Assembly: GCA_905234995.1 (NCBI GenBank)
Contig: CAJOJV010000002.1
Span: forward strand, 49,906-113,905
Reading direction: 5' to 3'
Source of the DNA: an uncultured Eubacterium sp.
Lineage (GTDB): Bacteria; Bacillota; Clostridia; Oscillospirales; Acutalibacteraceae
DNA length: 64,000 nt
The notes below the pieces were generated by a model that saw nothing but the letters and a program-made list of their open reading frames with translations, was not told the DNA's origin and did no database searches. Made by a program: the position numbers and the translations under genes. This document shows positions 17,466 through 26,652 of the stretch, in pieces (position 1 is the stretch's first letter; every line of letters begins with the position of its first letter).

Positions 17466-19127
17466 TTAAATTTTTTCAATAGTATCCGCTGCCGAACCGC
17501 CCGGAGGAATCATCGGCAATACGTTTGAATCGGGGCTTACTCTGCAATCTATAAGCACGGGGCCGTCAAAAGCAAGTGCCTCGTCAACAACTGCGGCAAT
17601 ATCATCATTAGTGGAAATCCTCATTCCTTTAACACCGAAAGCCTCTGCAACCTTAACGAAATCCGTTTTTCTGTGCGGATCGGTATCAGCAAAGCGGTTG
17701 CCGTAAAGCAGCTTCTGCCACTGGCGTACCATACCGAGCACGGCGTTATTCATAATAAACACCTTAACGGGAACATTATAAGACGCCATAGTTGCAAGCT
17801 CTGCAAGGTTCATATGGAAGCCGCCGTCGCCCGCAAACATAACAACCGTTTTATCCGGGCAGCCGATCTGACCGCCGATTGAAGCGCCCATTGAATAGCC
17901 CATAGTGCCGAGGCCGCCCGAGGTGAGCAGAGTTCTCGGCTGCTTGAACTTATAGAACTGTGCAGCCCAGAGCTGATGCTGACCAACGTCTGTTACAACC
18001 AATGTATCCTCAGCTGTTTTGCTGTCAACATACTCAATAAGAGTCTGCGGATTAACGTAATCGCCGATCTGATTCTGAACAAACGGTCTCTTGGACTGCT
18101 CGATTTCATTCTTCCAGTCGCTGTGGTCTGCCTGCTCAAGCAAATCGGTGAGCATAGGCAAAACCTCGCTTAAATCGCCCTTAAGGTGATAGTTTGAAAC
18201 GACGTTCTTATCCATCTCAGCGGGGTCAATATCAATATGTACAATTTCTGCATTGGGCGCAAACATAGCTCTGTTGCCTGCAACACGGTCCGAAAACCTT
18301 GCGCCGCAGGTTACGAGCACGTCGCAATCGTGAGCAGCCTTATTGCATTCAAATCTGCCGTGCATACCGATAAGGCCGAGATGAAGCGGATGGCCGTTCG
18401 GAAATGCGCCGAGACCCATAAGGGTTGAAGCAACGGGAGCGTCCAGCTTTTCCGCAAATTTAATCAAAGCGCCCGCAGCGTCTGAAAGAATTGCGCCGCC
18501 GCCGACGTAAATAAGCGGCTTCTTTGCGCTTTTAAGAATTTCCAGCGCTCTGTCAACGCAATCCTGTGAAGGCTTAATCGGCTCGTCCGGCACCTGAGCA
18601 GGCTCGGGACTGTATTCGCATTTTGCGGCGGTAACGTCCTTCGGAATATCAATGAGCACGGGGCCCTTCCTTCCGCTTGTTGCAATCTTGAATGCGCGGC
18701 GAATCGTGGGAGCCAGATCCTCAATATTCTTAACAAAGAAATTATGCTTCGTGATAGGCATAGTAATACCGCAGATATCAACCTCCTGGAAGGTATCTCT
18801 TCCGATAAGGCTGTTTGCAACATTAGCCGTAATTGCAATAACGGGAACAGAATCAAGATAAGCCGTTGCAATACCCGTTACAAGATTTGTTGCGCCGGGG
18901 CCTGAGGTTGCGAAGCAAACGCCGACCTTGCCGGTTGCGCGGGCATAACCGTCCGCCGCATGGGACGCGCCCTGCTCGTGAGCGGTTAAGATATGGTTAA
19001 AAGTGTCGCCATACTTATACAGCTCATCAAAGATATTAAGAATAGTTCCGCCGGGGTAGCCGAATATGGTATCTACTCCCTGCTCCTTTAATACCTCAAG
19101 AACAATCTGAGAACCGTTTAATTCCAT
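17466..19127 (-). CDS. ilvB: Acetolactate synthase, large catalytic subunit
   Basis: This thiamine-diphosphate enzyme condenses two pyruvate molecules to acetolactate, the first common step to valine and leucine. The glutamate that activates the cofactor is in LTAHEQGASHAADGYAR. The thiamine-diphosphate motif begins at GDGGFHMNLAEL and ends in NN. The length (553 residues) is normal. GGAGAGG lies upstream of the ATG. ilvC, ilvD, leuA and leuB are not in the window. Confidence 0.95.
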   Translation of the reverse strand: MELNGSQIVLEVLKEQGVDTIFGYPGGTILNIFDELYKYGDTFNHILTAHEQGASHAADGYARATGKVGVCFATSGPGATNLVTGIATAYLDSVPVIAITANVANSLIGRDTFQEVDICGITMPITKHNFFVKNIEDLAPTIRRAFKIATSGRKGPVLIDIPKDVTAAKCEYSPEPAQVPDEPIKPSQDCVDRALEILKSAKKPLIYVGGGAILSDAAGALIKFAEKLDAPVASTLMGLGAFPNGHPLHLGLIGMHGRFECNKAAHDCDVLVTCGARFSDRVAGNRAMFAPNAEIVHIDIDPAEMDKNVVSNYHLKGDLSEVLPMLTDLLEQADHSDWKNEIEQSKRPFVQNQIGDYVNPQTLIEYVDSKTAEDTLVVTDVGQHQLWAAQFYKFKQPRTLLTSGGLGTMGYSMGASIGGQIGCPDKTVVMFAGDGGFHMNLAELATMASYNVPVKVFIMNNAVLGMVRQWQKLLYGNRFADTDPHRKTDFVKVAEAFGVKGMRISTNDDIAAVVDEALAFDGPVLIDCRVSPDSNVLPMIPPGGSAADTIEKI

Positions 19128-19179
19128 AAAATCCTCTCCATATATATTTAAGATTAAATATTTACATTATATGTTGATT

Positions 19180-19208
19180 ATTTTATTACTTTAAGCACAC
19201 AAAGTCAA
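19180..19208 (-). promoter_or_regulatory. Promoter of the ilvB operon
   Basis: TTGACT, a 17-base spacer and TAAAAT on the minus strand. The predicted leader is only about 45 bases, too short for a T-box or a leader-peptide attenuator. Confidence 0.65.
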
Positions 19209-19223
19209 GAATATATTTTTTGC

Positions 19224-19252
19224 TTGCTAAATCTTTCCGTATGATATATACT
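19224..19252 (+). promoter_or_regulatory. Promoter of ychF
   Basis: TTGCTA, a 17-base spacer and TATACT, 40 bases before the ychF ATG. It is divergent from the ilvB promoter. Confidence 0.6.
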
Positions 19253-19292
19253 ATCAATTGTAATTTTTCTCATTTCCCGAAAGGAATTAACA

Positions 19293-20387
19293 ATGAAACT
19301 TGGAATAGTCGGTTTGCCGAACGTAGGCAAAAGCACACTTTTTAACGCAATAACAAACGCAGGCGCACAGAGCGCAAACTACCCTTTCTGCACGATTGAG
19401 CCGAACGTAGGTATGGTCAGCGTGCCGGATGAAAGGCTTGATAAGCTTGCGGAAATGTTTGAGCCCGATAAATTCACTCCCGCAACGATTGAATTTGTTG
19501 ATATCGCGGGGCTCGTTAAGGGCGCCTCTAAGGGCGAGGGGCTCGGCAATAAATTCCTGAGCCACATAAGAGAGGTTGACGCAATCATTCACGTTGTGCG
19601 CTGCTTTGAGAATACGGATATTACTCACGTTGACGGCAGCATTGACCCCGCAAGGGATATTGAAACAATTAATCTTGAGCTTGTGCTTTCGGATCTGGAA
19701 ATTCTTTCAAGGAGAATTGACAGCCGCAAAAAGGCAATGAAGGGCGATAAAACGCTTGCCGCAGAGGTTGCATTTTTAGAGCGTCTTTACGCTGAAATGC
19801 AGAACGGCAAAACCGCCAGAAGCGTTGATATAAGCGAGGATGAGGAGGAATTCCTCAAAGAGGTTTCCCTGCTTACAATCAAGCCCGTTATCTACGCCTG
19901 CAATATGAGCGAGGATGATTTTGCAAACGGCATTGAGAGCAACGAAAACTTCAATATCGTTAAGGAAATCGCCGCTGCAGAGGGCGCCGAAACGCTTCCG
20001 ATTTGCGCTGAAATGGAAGCGGAAATCGCCACCCTTGACGAGGACGAGAAGGAAATGTTTCTTGCAGATATGGGCCTTGAAAAGAGCGGGCTTGACAGGC
20101 TTATCAAGAAAAGCTATCACCTGCTCGGATTAATCTCCTTCCTGACGGCGGGCAAAAAAGAGGTTCGCGCCTGGACTATTAAAGAGGGCACCAAGGCACC
20201 GCAGGCAGCGGGCAAAATTCACACGGATTTTGAGCGCGGCTTTATCAGGGCTGAGGTTGTTTCTTTTGCAGATTTAACAGAAAACGGCTCACTTTCCGCT
20301 TGCAGGGAGAAAGGGCTTGTGAGAAGCGAAGGCAAGGAATATATAATGAAAGACGGCGATATAGTTGAATTTCGCTTCAATGTATAA
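19293..20387 (+). CDS. ychF: Redox-regulated ATPase YchF (Obg family)
   Basis: A P-loop protein of the Obg group that prefers ATP over GTP and associates with ribosomes. The P-loop GLPNVGKST (residues 6-14), the DIAGLVKGASKGEGLGN switch region and the CNMSEDD segment that replaces the usual NKxD are visible. The C-terminal TGS-like domain ends in FRFNV. At 364 residues it is the standard length. AAAGGA precedes the ATG. Confidence 0.95.
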   Translation: MKLGIVGLPNVGKSTLFNAITNAGAQSANYPFCTIEPNVGMVSVPDERLDKLAEMFEPDKFTPATIEFVDIAGLVKGASKGEGLGNKFLSHIREVDAIIHVVRCFENTDITHVDGSIDPARDIETINLELVLSDLEILSRRIDSRKKAMKGDKTLAAEVAFLERLYAEMQNGKTARSVDISEDEEEFLKEVSLLTIKPVIYACNMSEDDFANGIESNENFNIVKEIAAAEGAETLPICAEMEAEIATLDEDEKEMFLADMGLEKSGLDRLIKKSYHLLGLISFLTAGKKEVRAWTIKEGTKAPQAAGKIHTDFERGFIRAEVVSFADLTENGSLSACREKGLVRSEGKEYIMKDGDIVEFRFNV

Positions 20388-20418
20388 AAATTCGCCAATT
20401 TTTGTATATTTTTAAATC

Positions 20419-20447
20419 TTGACAATATTTTTAAATTATTATATTAT
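20419..20447 (+). promoter_or_regulatory. Promoter of the SigH-like gene
   Basis: Consensus TTGACA, a 17-base spacer and TATTAT, 28 bases before the ATG. Confidence 0.7.
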
Positions 20448-20475
20448 GTAACGTAAGAAAGACGGAGGATTTATA

Positions 20476-21048
20476 ATGTTAAATAATTTAACAGAAAATG
20501 AAATCCTTTCTCTTGCAAAAAAAGGAAACGATGAAGCACTTAACTTCATTATAAGCAAATACAGGTCAACCGCGGAAGCGCTTGCTGCCAGATGGATTAA
20601 CTCCCCCATTGAGCATGAGGATTTGGTTCAGGAGGGCTCAATAGGTATTCTTGCGGCAGTTAAGTCTTACGATGCTGCAAAAGGCGCCGCCTTTTCATCT
20701 TACTGTTATACCTGTGTTTACAATTCCATTAAAACCGCTTTGCGCAAGGTGAACAGAAAAAAGGACGTGCCCACGGGCAACGTCGTTCCTCTTGAAGAGG
20801 AATTTGTTGACGCTAAGGCGGCGATGCTCAGCGCTGAGGATGACTTTCTTGCTCAGGAAAGCGTTTCCCTTTTGATTGAACAGCTGGATAAAAATCTTTC
20901 AAAGCTTGAAAACGAGGTTTTAAGGCTTTATATTTCAGGCCACAGCTACAGTGAAATCGGAAGCCGAATCGGCAAGGATGAAAAGGCAATCAACAACGCT
21001 ATGCAAAGAATCAGGAAAAAGCTTAAAGAAGTTTCTTTTGGGAATTAA
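20476..21048 (+). CDS. SigH-like RNA polymerase sigma factor
   Basis: A 190-residue sigma-70 family protein with region 2 (EDLVQEGSIGILAAVKSYD) and region 4 (LENEVLRLYISGHSYSEIG followed by KAINNAMQRIRKKLKE). Region 4 resembles SigH of sporulating Firmicutes, which drives early stationary-phase and sporulation genes. Region 2.4 is less similar and the protein is somewhat short. I therefore call it SigH-like and give no symbol. It has its own strong promoter, and GGAGG lies upstream of the ATG. Confidence 0.75.
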   Translation: MLNNLTENEILSLAKKGNDEALNFIISKYRSTAEALAARWINSPIEHEDLVQEGSIGILAAVKSYDAAKGAAFSSYCYTCVYNSIKTALRKVNRKKDVPTGNVVPLEEEFVDAKAAMLSAEDDFLAQESVSLLIEQLDKNLSKLENEVLRLYISGHSYSEIGSRIGKDEKAINNAMQRIRKKLKEVSFGN

Positions 21049-21103
21049 TCGGTTTCTTTTAAGAAATAATTTAGGGGGTAAAATAAAATAAGGGGTAAGA
21101 AGT

Positions 21104-21409
21104 ATGTATGAAGACAAAGTTTTAGTCTGCAAGGACTGCGGCAATGAATTCATCTTCTCCGCCGGCGAACAGGAGTTTTACGCAGAACGCGGCTTTGAAA
21201 ACGAGCCTCAGAGATGCAAAAACTGCCGCGCAGCAAGAAAGGCTGCTGCAAGAGCACCGAGAGTTTATCACGACGCTGTTTGCGCAAGCTGCGGAAAAGA
21301 ATGCAAGGTGCCGTTTGAGCCCAGGGACGACCGTCCCGTTTATTGCAGCGAATGCTTTGCAAAGCTTCAGGAAGAAGCTGCGTCGAGCGAAGAAGAACCC
21401 ACAGCATAA
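21104..21409 (+). CDS. Zinc-ribbon protein (zf-trcl type)
   Basis: A 101-residue protein with two treble-clef or ribbon-type metal sites. The first (CKDCGNEFIF..QRCKNCR) matches the probable zinc-ribbon family found in many Firmicutes. The second is CASCGKECKVPFEP..PVYCSECF. The C-terminal tail is acidic. A nucleic-acid-binding role is likely but unproven. It follows the SigH-like gene by 55 bases and may share its transcript. Confidence 0.8.
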   Translation: MYEDKVLVCKDCGNEFIFSAGEQEFYAERGFENEPQRCKNCRAARKAAARAPRVYHDAVCASCGKECKVPFEPRDDRPVYCSECFAKLQEEAASSEEEPTA

Positions 21410-21454
21410 CTCCCGGCACAATCCCACGCATTATCCCAAGCAAATATTAAAATC

Positions 21455-21482
21455 CGGTCTTGCAAAGGCAAGACCGTTTTTT
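21455..21482 (+). terminator. Terminator after the zinc-ribbon gene
   Basis: Perfect 9-bp stem CGGTCTTGC / GCAAGACCG with an AAAG loop, followed by TTTTTTATT. Confidence 0.85.
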
Positions 21483-21511
21483 ATTGAAATAAATATATAA
21501 ATAAAAAATGC

Positions 21512-21540
21512 TTGACAAGTATTTTTTGCTATGATAATAT
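21512..21540 (+). promoter_or_regulatory. Promoter of tRNA-Ser(TGA)
   Basis: Consensus TTGACA, a 17-base spacer and TAATAT, 14 bases before the mature tRNA. Confidence 0.7.
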
Positions 21541-21554
21541 ATTTGAGCAGATAC

Positions 21555-21642
21555 GGAGAGGTATCGAAGCGGTCATAACGAGGCGGTCTTGAAAACCGTT
21601 TGGCCAAAAGCCACATGGGTTCGAATCCCATCCTCTCCGCCA
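21555..21642 (+). tRNA. tRNA-Ser (anticodon TGA)
   Basis: Acceptor arms GGAGAGG and CCTCTCC pair fully. The anticodon loop reads CTTGAAA (TGA), and a long variable arm (class II, serine type) and GGTTCGAATCC T arm are present. The 3' CCA is encoded. It read as serine by both the anticodon and the long variable arm. Confidence 0.95.
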
Positions 21643-21644
21643 AG

Positions 21645-21678
21645 AAAAAACGACTCGGTTGATACCAAGTCGTTTTTT
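21645..21678 (+). terminator. Terminator after tRNA-Ser(TGA)
   Basis: AAAAAACGACTCGG and CCAAGTCGTTTTTT pair with one wobble around a 6-base loop, directly after the CCA end. Confidence 0.8.
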
Positions 21679-21916
21679 CAATTTGAATGCATTAGCTATT
21701 TATTAATGTTTCTATCGGCAAGTGTTATCATTATAGATAAAAAAGCATTGCCATTTTATATATACTGTTTTATAATTTTATTGAAAAAAGTATTCTTTAA
21801 TAGTTTTATTGTAGTGAAAAACATAATTATTTGATTATCGCAATTTGAGAAAACAATCATGTATTTTAAATATGCTTATTAGCTATTATTTATTACCGTA
21901 AAAGAAAGGAGTTCTT
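21679..21916. other. AT-rich intergenic stretch without a visible gene
   Basis: About 240 bases, markedly more AT-rich than the surroundings. AGAAAGGAG at its end is the ribosome binding site of the DUF6273 gene. No RNA gene or clear consensus promoter is visible. Confidence 0.5.
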
Positions 21917-22603
21917 ATGAATAATCTTAAAATGTTTAAAAACTCTCGCAAAACAGAATTGAAATCCGGAGACACTATCACATTCGGCAGATATTATTAT
22001 GATAGTAACATAATAAAGCCTATTGAGTGGATTGTTTTAAAGGAATATAAAGACAGGATTCTCGTTTTTAGCAAATACGCTATTGATGTAATGGGATACA
22101 TCACTGATTGGGATTATAATGACATTGAAAAAAGCCATAAAAAATTGATTTGGGAATTCAGCGATTTAAAAAAATGGTTAAATGAAGATTTTTATCAAAC
22201 TGCATTTAACGAACGGGAGAAAAAAAGAATATTAGTTACTACTATAATAACAACAGAAATTGAAGGCAATAGTGATAATAAGGTCTTTATACTATCTGAA
22301 GAACAGATTGAACAGTTGTTAAATCAAGACACACTATGTGCCTCTCCAACGCCATACGCATTGGCGCAAAATGCTGTTGTTGAACACGGTACAGATTGTT
22401 CCCCTTACTGGATACTCCCAAGTATCAATAAATCCGCAGGTTACTGCTTAGAAATCGAGGATGAGTACTTGTCACATCTTGAAATATATCCAAAAGCAAT
22501 AACCGGTTCCGGCAAAATTTACTGTCATTCAAGAAATGTTTATCACAAGGACTTTACTATACGACCGGCGCTCTATATTGAAAAAGCATTTATAGCTAAT
22601 TAA
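21917..22603 (+). CDS. DUF6273 domain protein, probably acquired
   Basis: A 228-residue protein with the DUF6273 pattern: GDTITFGRYYYDS followed by PIEWIVLKEY, KKWLNEDFYQTAFNE, KVFILSEEQIEQLL and a final IRPALYIEK. No signal peptide or membrane helix is seen. The family is common in gut Firmicutes, often in surface or phage-like genes, and its function is unknown. Base composition and codon use are clearly more AT-rich than neighbouring genes, and it sits directly beside a tRNA gene, which suggests horizontal acquisition. No integrase or direct repeat is visible. Confidence 0.8.
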   Translation: MNNLKMFKNSRKTELKSGDTITFGRYYYDSNIIKPIEWIVLKEYKDRILVFSKYAIDVMGYITDWDYNDIEKSHKKLIWEFSDLKKWLNEDFYQTAFNEREKKRILVTTIITTEIEGNSDNKVFILSEEQIEQLLNQDTLCASPTPYALAQNAVVEHGTDCSPYWILPSINKSAGYCLEIEDEYLSHLEIYPKAITGSGKIYCHSRNVYHKDFTIRPALYIEKAFIAN

Positions 22604-22607
22604 AACT

Positions 22608-22629
22608 GCAACCCCCTAAAAAAGGTTGC
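22608..22629 (+). terminator. Hairpin after the DUF6273 gene
   Basis: GCAACC and GGTTGC enclose a 10-base loop just after the stop codon. No T run follows, so this is a weak candidate. Confidence 0.4.
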
Positions 22630-22660
22630 ATCGTATTAATCTTATATACCTTTGCCATAA

Positions 22661-22694
22661 AAAGAAAGCAGCCTTTTGGGCTGCTTCTTTTTTT
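22661..22694. terminator. Bidirectional terminator
   Basis: AAGCAGCC and GGCTGCTT arms lie in A- and T-rich flanks on both sides, between the convergent DUF6273 gene and the oxidoreductase operon. Confidence 0.8.
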
Positions 22695-22695
22695 A

Positions 22696-24894
22696 TTATT
22701 TGGTAAACATATTTATGAGAGCTTCGCGGTTGACGCTTCTGGCGTTTTCATCATTGGGAATTACGCGAAGCACCTTGCCGTTATAGCGGGAAACGAGCAC
22801 CTGACATTCCTTGCCGTCCACCGTGCAGGTTTCCGGAGTGTATTGCTCCTCAAGCGGGACCTGCTTTTTGAGGGTTGACTTTTCAGTGAGCGCGCCCGTC
22901 GGGCAAAGCTTAACGCAAAGGCCGCAATTCGTGCACTTAGTCTGGTCAAGCGGAAGCGAGAACGCAGGAGACACGCTGGTTTTAAAGCCTCTGCCAAGCA
23001 GACCGATTGCGTGAATATCCATAACCTCGCGGCAGGAGCGAACGCAGAGTCCGCACAGAATACACTTTGAAACGTTGCGCTCAATGAACGCGTTTTCATC
23101 GTGCGTATATTTCTGCGGCATATCGCCCGCAAAGCGCTCGGGATTGATATCATAGCGCTGCGCAACGTTAAGAAGACGGCACTTGAAATACTCGCGGCAG
23201 CCGCATTCAAGGCAGCGGCTTGCTTCCTTCTGGGCTTCCTCAACGGTTAAGCCGAGTGAAACCTCGTCAAAATTCTTGTTTCTTACATCTGCAGGAAGAA
23301 CCGAAGCAACGGTGCGCGGTTTAACCTCGCGGTCCGAAACGTCAACGCGGTCATCCTCCCTCTTGCTGAGATACGGATGCTCCTCAACGTAGGTTTCGCC
23401 CTTAAGATAAGCGTCAACCACCTTTACGCAGCGGTCAGCCTCGCCGATTGCCTCAACGGCAATTGAAGCGCCCTTATTCGTTGCGTCGCCGATTGCAAAT
23501 ACGCCGTCAATATTAGTTGCAAAGCTTTCCTCATCAGCGGCGATATTGCCCCTGTCATTAAGAGCGAATACGCCGAAATCGGACGGGTCAAGCTTCTGAC
23601 CGATTGCCATAATCACGCTGTCAAGCGGGAGATATTCGGTTTTGCCCTCAATCGGAACGGGTCTTCTTCTGCCGCTTGCATCAGGCTCGCCGAGCTCCAT
23701 AAGCTGCAGAGTCATACCGACAACCTTGCCGTTTTCGGAATGAATTTCCGTAGGATTGGTGAGGAATTTATAAATAACTCCCTCTTCCTTAGACTCCTTA
23801 ATTTCAATTTCCTCGGCGGGCATTTCAGCCTCTGTGCGGCGATAAATAACGTAAACCTCTTTTGCACCGAGCCTTACCGCCGTGCGGCAGGCATCCATTG
23901 CGGTGTTACCGCCGCCGCATACTGCAACGCGGCTGCCGATATCAATGGGATTGCCCTGAATAACGCTGCGTAGGAAATCAATGCCGCCGAAAACGCCCTC
24001 GGCATCCTCGCCCTTAACGCGCATAGAGCTTGATTTCCAAGCGCCGGGTGCAAGAATAACCGCGTCGTTAACGCTTTGAAGCATTTCCAGGGTTATATCC
24101 CTGCCGAACTTAACATTATTTACCATTCTTACGCCGAGCTTTTCAATCAGCGCGATTTCGGCATCAAGCACCTCTTTGGGCAATCTGTATTGCGGAATAC
24201 CGTAGCGCAGCATACCGCCCATTTTTTCCATCATATCAAACACGGTTACCTCGTGGCCGAGCTGACGGAGATAATAAGCAGCAGTCAAGCCGCCGGGACC
24301 GCCGCCTACGATGGCAATCATTTTGCCCGTGCTTGCTGCAACTGCGGGCATATAGCTTTCGCCCTTTAAATCAAGGTCTGCGGCAAAGGCTTTGAGCTGA
24401 GCAATATTAATCGGCTCCTCAACCTTCTGCCTTCTGCAGGCAGTTTCGCAGGGATGGGGGCAAACTCTGCCGATTGAAGCGGGCAGAGATATTCTGTTTT
24501 TGATAAGCTTTAATGCAGCTTCAAATTCGCCGTTTGCGATTAAGCCGACGTAGCCCTGGCAATCCGTGTGTGCCGGGCAGGCAAGCTCGCAGGGAGCGAT
24601 GCAGTCACCGTCGTGCGCGGACATAAGAAGCTCCATTGCAATTTTTCTTGATTTAACAACGCGCTCGCTTTCGGTATGAACGACCATACCCTCGCTGACC
24701 TTAGCTGAGCAGGAACGGAGCAGCTTCGGGATACCCTCAGCCTCAACGACGCAAACGCCGCAGGCACCGTAAACCTCAACCGCCTCATCATAGCAGAGCG
24801 TGGGAATATATATGCCGTTCGCGCGCGCCGCTTCAAGAATTGTGCTGCCCTCAGGAGCAGTTATTTTTTTATCGTTAATTGTTAAATTAATCAT
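22696..24894 (-). CDS. Iron-sulfur flavoprotein, NfnB/GltD-like with N-terminal 2Fe-2S domain
   Basis: This 732-residue protein is multi-domain. Residues 1-80 form a 2Fe-2S ferredoxin domain with cysteines in PTLCYDEA and YGACGVC. A GltD-type flavoprotein follows, with dinucleotide motifs AIVGGGPGGLTAAYYLR (FAD) and VAVCGGGNTAMDACR (NADPH). A C-terminal region carries two 4Fe-4S motifs (CILCGLCVRSC and CTNCGLCVKLCP). The H-cluster cysteine motifs of an FeFe-hydrogenase are absent, so it is not a hydrogenase subunit. Together with the NuoE- and NuoF-like genes upstream, it resembles StnC of the Sporomusa-type electron-bifurcating transhydrogenase. That identity is inferred. Confidence 0.85.
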   Translation of the reverse strand: MINLTINDKKITAPEGSTILEAARANGIYIPTLCYDEAVEVYGACGVCVVEAEGIPKLLRSCSAKVSEGMVVHTESERVVKSRKIAMELLMSAHDGDCIAPCELACPAHTDCQGYVGLIANGEFEAALKLIKNRISLPASIGRVCPHPCETACRRQKVEEPINIAQLKAFAADLDLKGESYMPAVAASTGKMIAIVGGGPGGLTAAYYLRQLGHEVTVFDMMEKMGGMLRYGIPQYRLPKEVLDAEIALIEKLGVRMVNNVKFGRDITLEMLQSVNDAVILAPGAWKSSSMRVKGEDAEGVFGGIDFLRSVIQGNPIDIGSRVAVCGGGNTAMDACRTAVRLGAKEVYVIYRRTEAEMPAEEIEIKESKEEGVIYKFLTNPTEIHSENGKVVGMTLQLMELGEPDASGRRRPVPIEGKTEYLPLDSVIMAIGQKLDPSDFGVFALNDRGNIAADEESFATNIDGVFAIGDATNKGASIAVEAIGEADRCVKVVDAYLKGETYVEEHPYLSKREDDRVDVSDREVKPRTVASVLPADVRNKNFDEVSLGLTVEEAQKEASRCLECGCREYFKCRLLNVAQRYDINPERFAGDMPQKYTHDENAFIERNVSKCILCGLCVRSCREVMDIHAIGLLGRGFKTSVSPAFSLPLDQTKCTNCGLCVKLCPTGALTEKSTLKKQVPLEEQYTPETCTVDGKECQVLVSRYNGKVLRVIPNDENARSVNREALINMFTK

Positions 24895-24906
24895 TCTGCT
24901 CCCTCC

Positions 24907-26652
24907 TTATCTCTTGATTATTGCATCAAATCTGCAAGAGCTGAAGCACTTGCCGCACTTAATGCATTTAGCAGTGTCAATAGTATGCGGGCTTTTAACC
25001 TCGCCAGTGATTGCATCAACGGGGCAATTTCTTGCGCAGAGCGTGCAGCCCCTGCATTTATCGGGAACTATGAAATACTCAATCAAATCCGAGCATTCGC
25101 CCGCGGGGCACTTCTTTTCATTGATATGTGCCTCATACTCATTGCGGAAATACTTAATTGTGGTAAGCACGGGGTTAGGCGCCGTCTGACCCAAGCCGCA
25201 GAGCGCGCCGTCCTTAATACCGTAGCAAAGCTCCTCAAGAAGCTCGATATCGCCTTCCTTGCCCTTACCCTCCGTAATCCTTTTGAGGATTTCGAGCATA
25301 CGGGTTGTGCCGATACGGCAGTGTATGCACTTACCGCAGCTTTCCTTTGCCGTGAAATCAAGGAAGAACTTAGCCATACCGACCATACAGGTGCTTTCAT
25401 CCATAACGACCATACCGCCGGAGCCCATAATTGCGCCTGTCGCGCCGAGCGCCTTATAGTCGATAACGGTGTCAATAAGCTCTGCAGGAATACAGCCGCC
25501 TGAGGGGCCGCCCATCTGAACGGCTTTGAAAGCCTTATCGCCTTTCATACCGCCGCCGATATCAAAGATAACGTCGCGTAGAGTTTTACCCATCGGGATT
25601 TCAACAAGCCCGCTGCGCTTAACCTTACCGGTTACGGCAAACACCTTCGTGCCCTTTGAGCCCTCTGTGCCCATTGCGGCAAACGCCTCGCCGCCGTTAA
25701 GAATAATCCATCCGACGTTGGCAAAGGTTTCAACGTTATTAATATTTGAAGGCTTACGCCAGAAGCCCGACTGTGCCGGGAAAGGAGGCTTAAGCCTCGG
25801 CATACCCCTGTGCCCCTCAAGGCTTTCAATAAGCGCGGTTTCCTCACCGCAAACGAAAGCGCCCGCGCCCTTTTTAATGGTCATATCGCACGAGAAGCCC
25901 GTGCCGAAAATATTATCGCCGAGATAGCCTGCGGCAGTTGCCTGCTCGATTGCACGCTCGAGGCGCTTAATTGCAAGCGGATATTCCGCGCGAACGTATA
26001 CGACAGCGTGCTGAGCGCCGATAGCATAAGCGGCGATGAGCATACCCTCAATGAGATTGTGGGGGTCGGATTCAATAACCGCTCTGTCCATAAACGCGCC
26101 GGGGTCGCCCTCGTCCGCATTACAAATCAGATACTTAACCTCACCCTCGGACTGCCTTGCGGCATTCCATTTAAACCATGTCGGGAAGCCTGCGCCGCCT
26201 CTGCCGGCAAGACCCGAAACCTTAATGGTTTCAATAACCTCCTCAGGCGTCATATCGCAGACTGCTTTTTTAAGCGCTGCATAACCCTCTGCGTTAACGA
26301 ATTCATCAAGCTCCTCGGGATTGATGATACCGCAGCGGCGAAGCGCAATCCTCGTCTGCTTTTCAAGGAACTGCCTGTCATCCTCGGAAACGAGCAAATC
26401 GCTGATAACGGTTTCATCGCCCGTGCAGGTATATTCCGCAATTTTGCCCGCATCATCGGCAGTTACCTTTACAAGCCTTTTAACCTCACCGTCGTCCGCA
26501 TAAATATCAACGATGGGCTCAAGATAGCACATACCGATACAGCCCGCAATGCTGAGGGACGAACCGTTTAATTCCTCATTAAGGAGCGCTTTTCTGACTT
26601 TCTCCGCGCCTGCCGCAATACCGCAGGAGCCCTGTCCAACAACAATACGCAT
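24907..26652 (-). CDS. NuoF-like NADH-binding flavoprotein subunit
   Basis: A 581-residue subunit with an N-terminal thioredoxin-like 2Fe-2S domain (cysteines in QGSCGIA and AGCIGMC). The NuoF core follows, with FMN/NADH-site motifs GRGGAGFPT and GAGAFVCGEETALIESLEG and the 4Fe-4S motif ESCGKCIHCRIGT. A C-terminal ferredoxin part has CRGCTLCARNCP and CIKCGKCFSSC. This is the HydB/StnB-type extended NuoF of cytoplasmic bifurcating enzymes. It overlaps the nuoE-like stop by one base and precedes the NfnB-like gene by 12 bases, so all three form one complex. Confidence 0.9.
   Translation of the reverse strand: MRIVVGQGSCGIAAGAEKVRKALLNEELNGSSLSIAGCIGMCYLEPIVDIYADDGEVKRLVKVTADDAGKIAEYTCTGDETVISDLLVSEDDRQFLEKQTRIALRRCGIINPEELDEFVNAEGYAALKKAVCDMTPEEVIETIKVSGLAGRGGAGFPTWFKWNAARQSEGEVKYLICNADEGDPGAFMDRAVIESDPHNLIEGMLIAAYAIGAQHAVVYVRAEYPLAIKRLERAIEQATAAGYLGDNIFGTGFSCDMTIKKGAGAFVCGEETALIESLEGHRGMPRLKPPFPAQSGFWRKPSNINNVETFANVGWIILNGGEAFAAMGTEGSKGTKVFAVTGKVKRSGLVEIPMGKTLRDVIFDIGGGMKGDKAFKAVQMGGPSGGCIPAELIDTVIDYKALGATGAIMGSGGMVVMDESTCMVGMAKFFLDFTAKESCGKCIHCRIGTTRMLEILKRITEGKGKEGDIELLEELCYGIKDGALCGLGQTAPNPVLTTIKYFRNEYEAHINEKKCPAGECSDLIEYFIVPDKCRGCTLCARNCPVDAITGEVKSPHTIDTAKCIKCGKCFSSCRFDAIIKR

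Noticed and set aside
19128-19180. A T-box or leader-peptide attenuator in front of ilvB
   Set aside because: The leader predicted from the promoter is about 45 bases with no T-box sequence and no run of Leu, Ile or Val codons.
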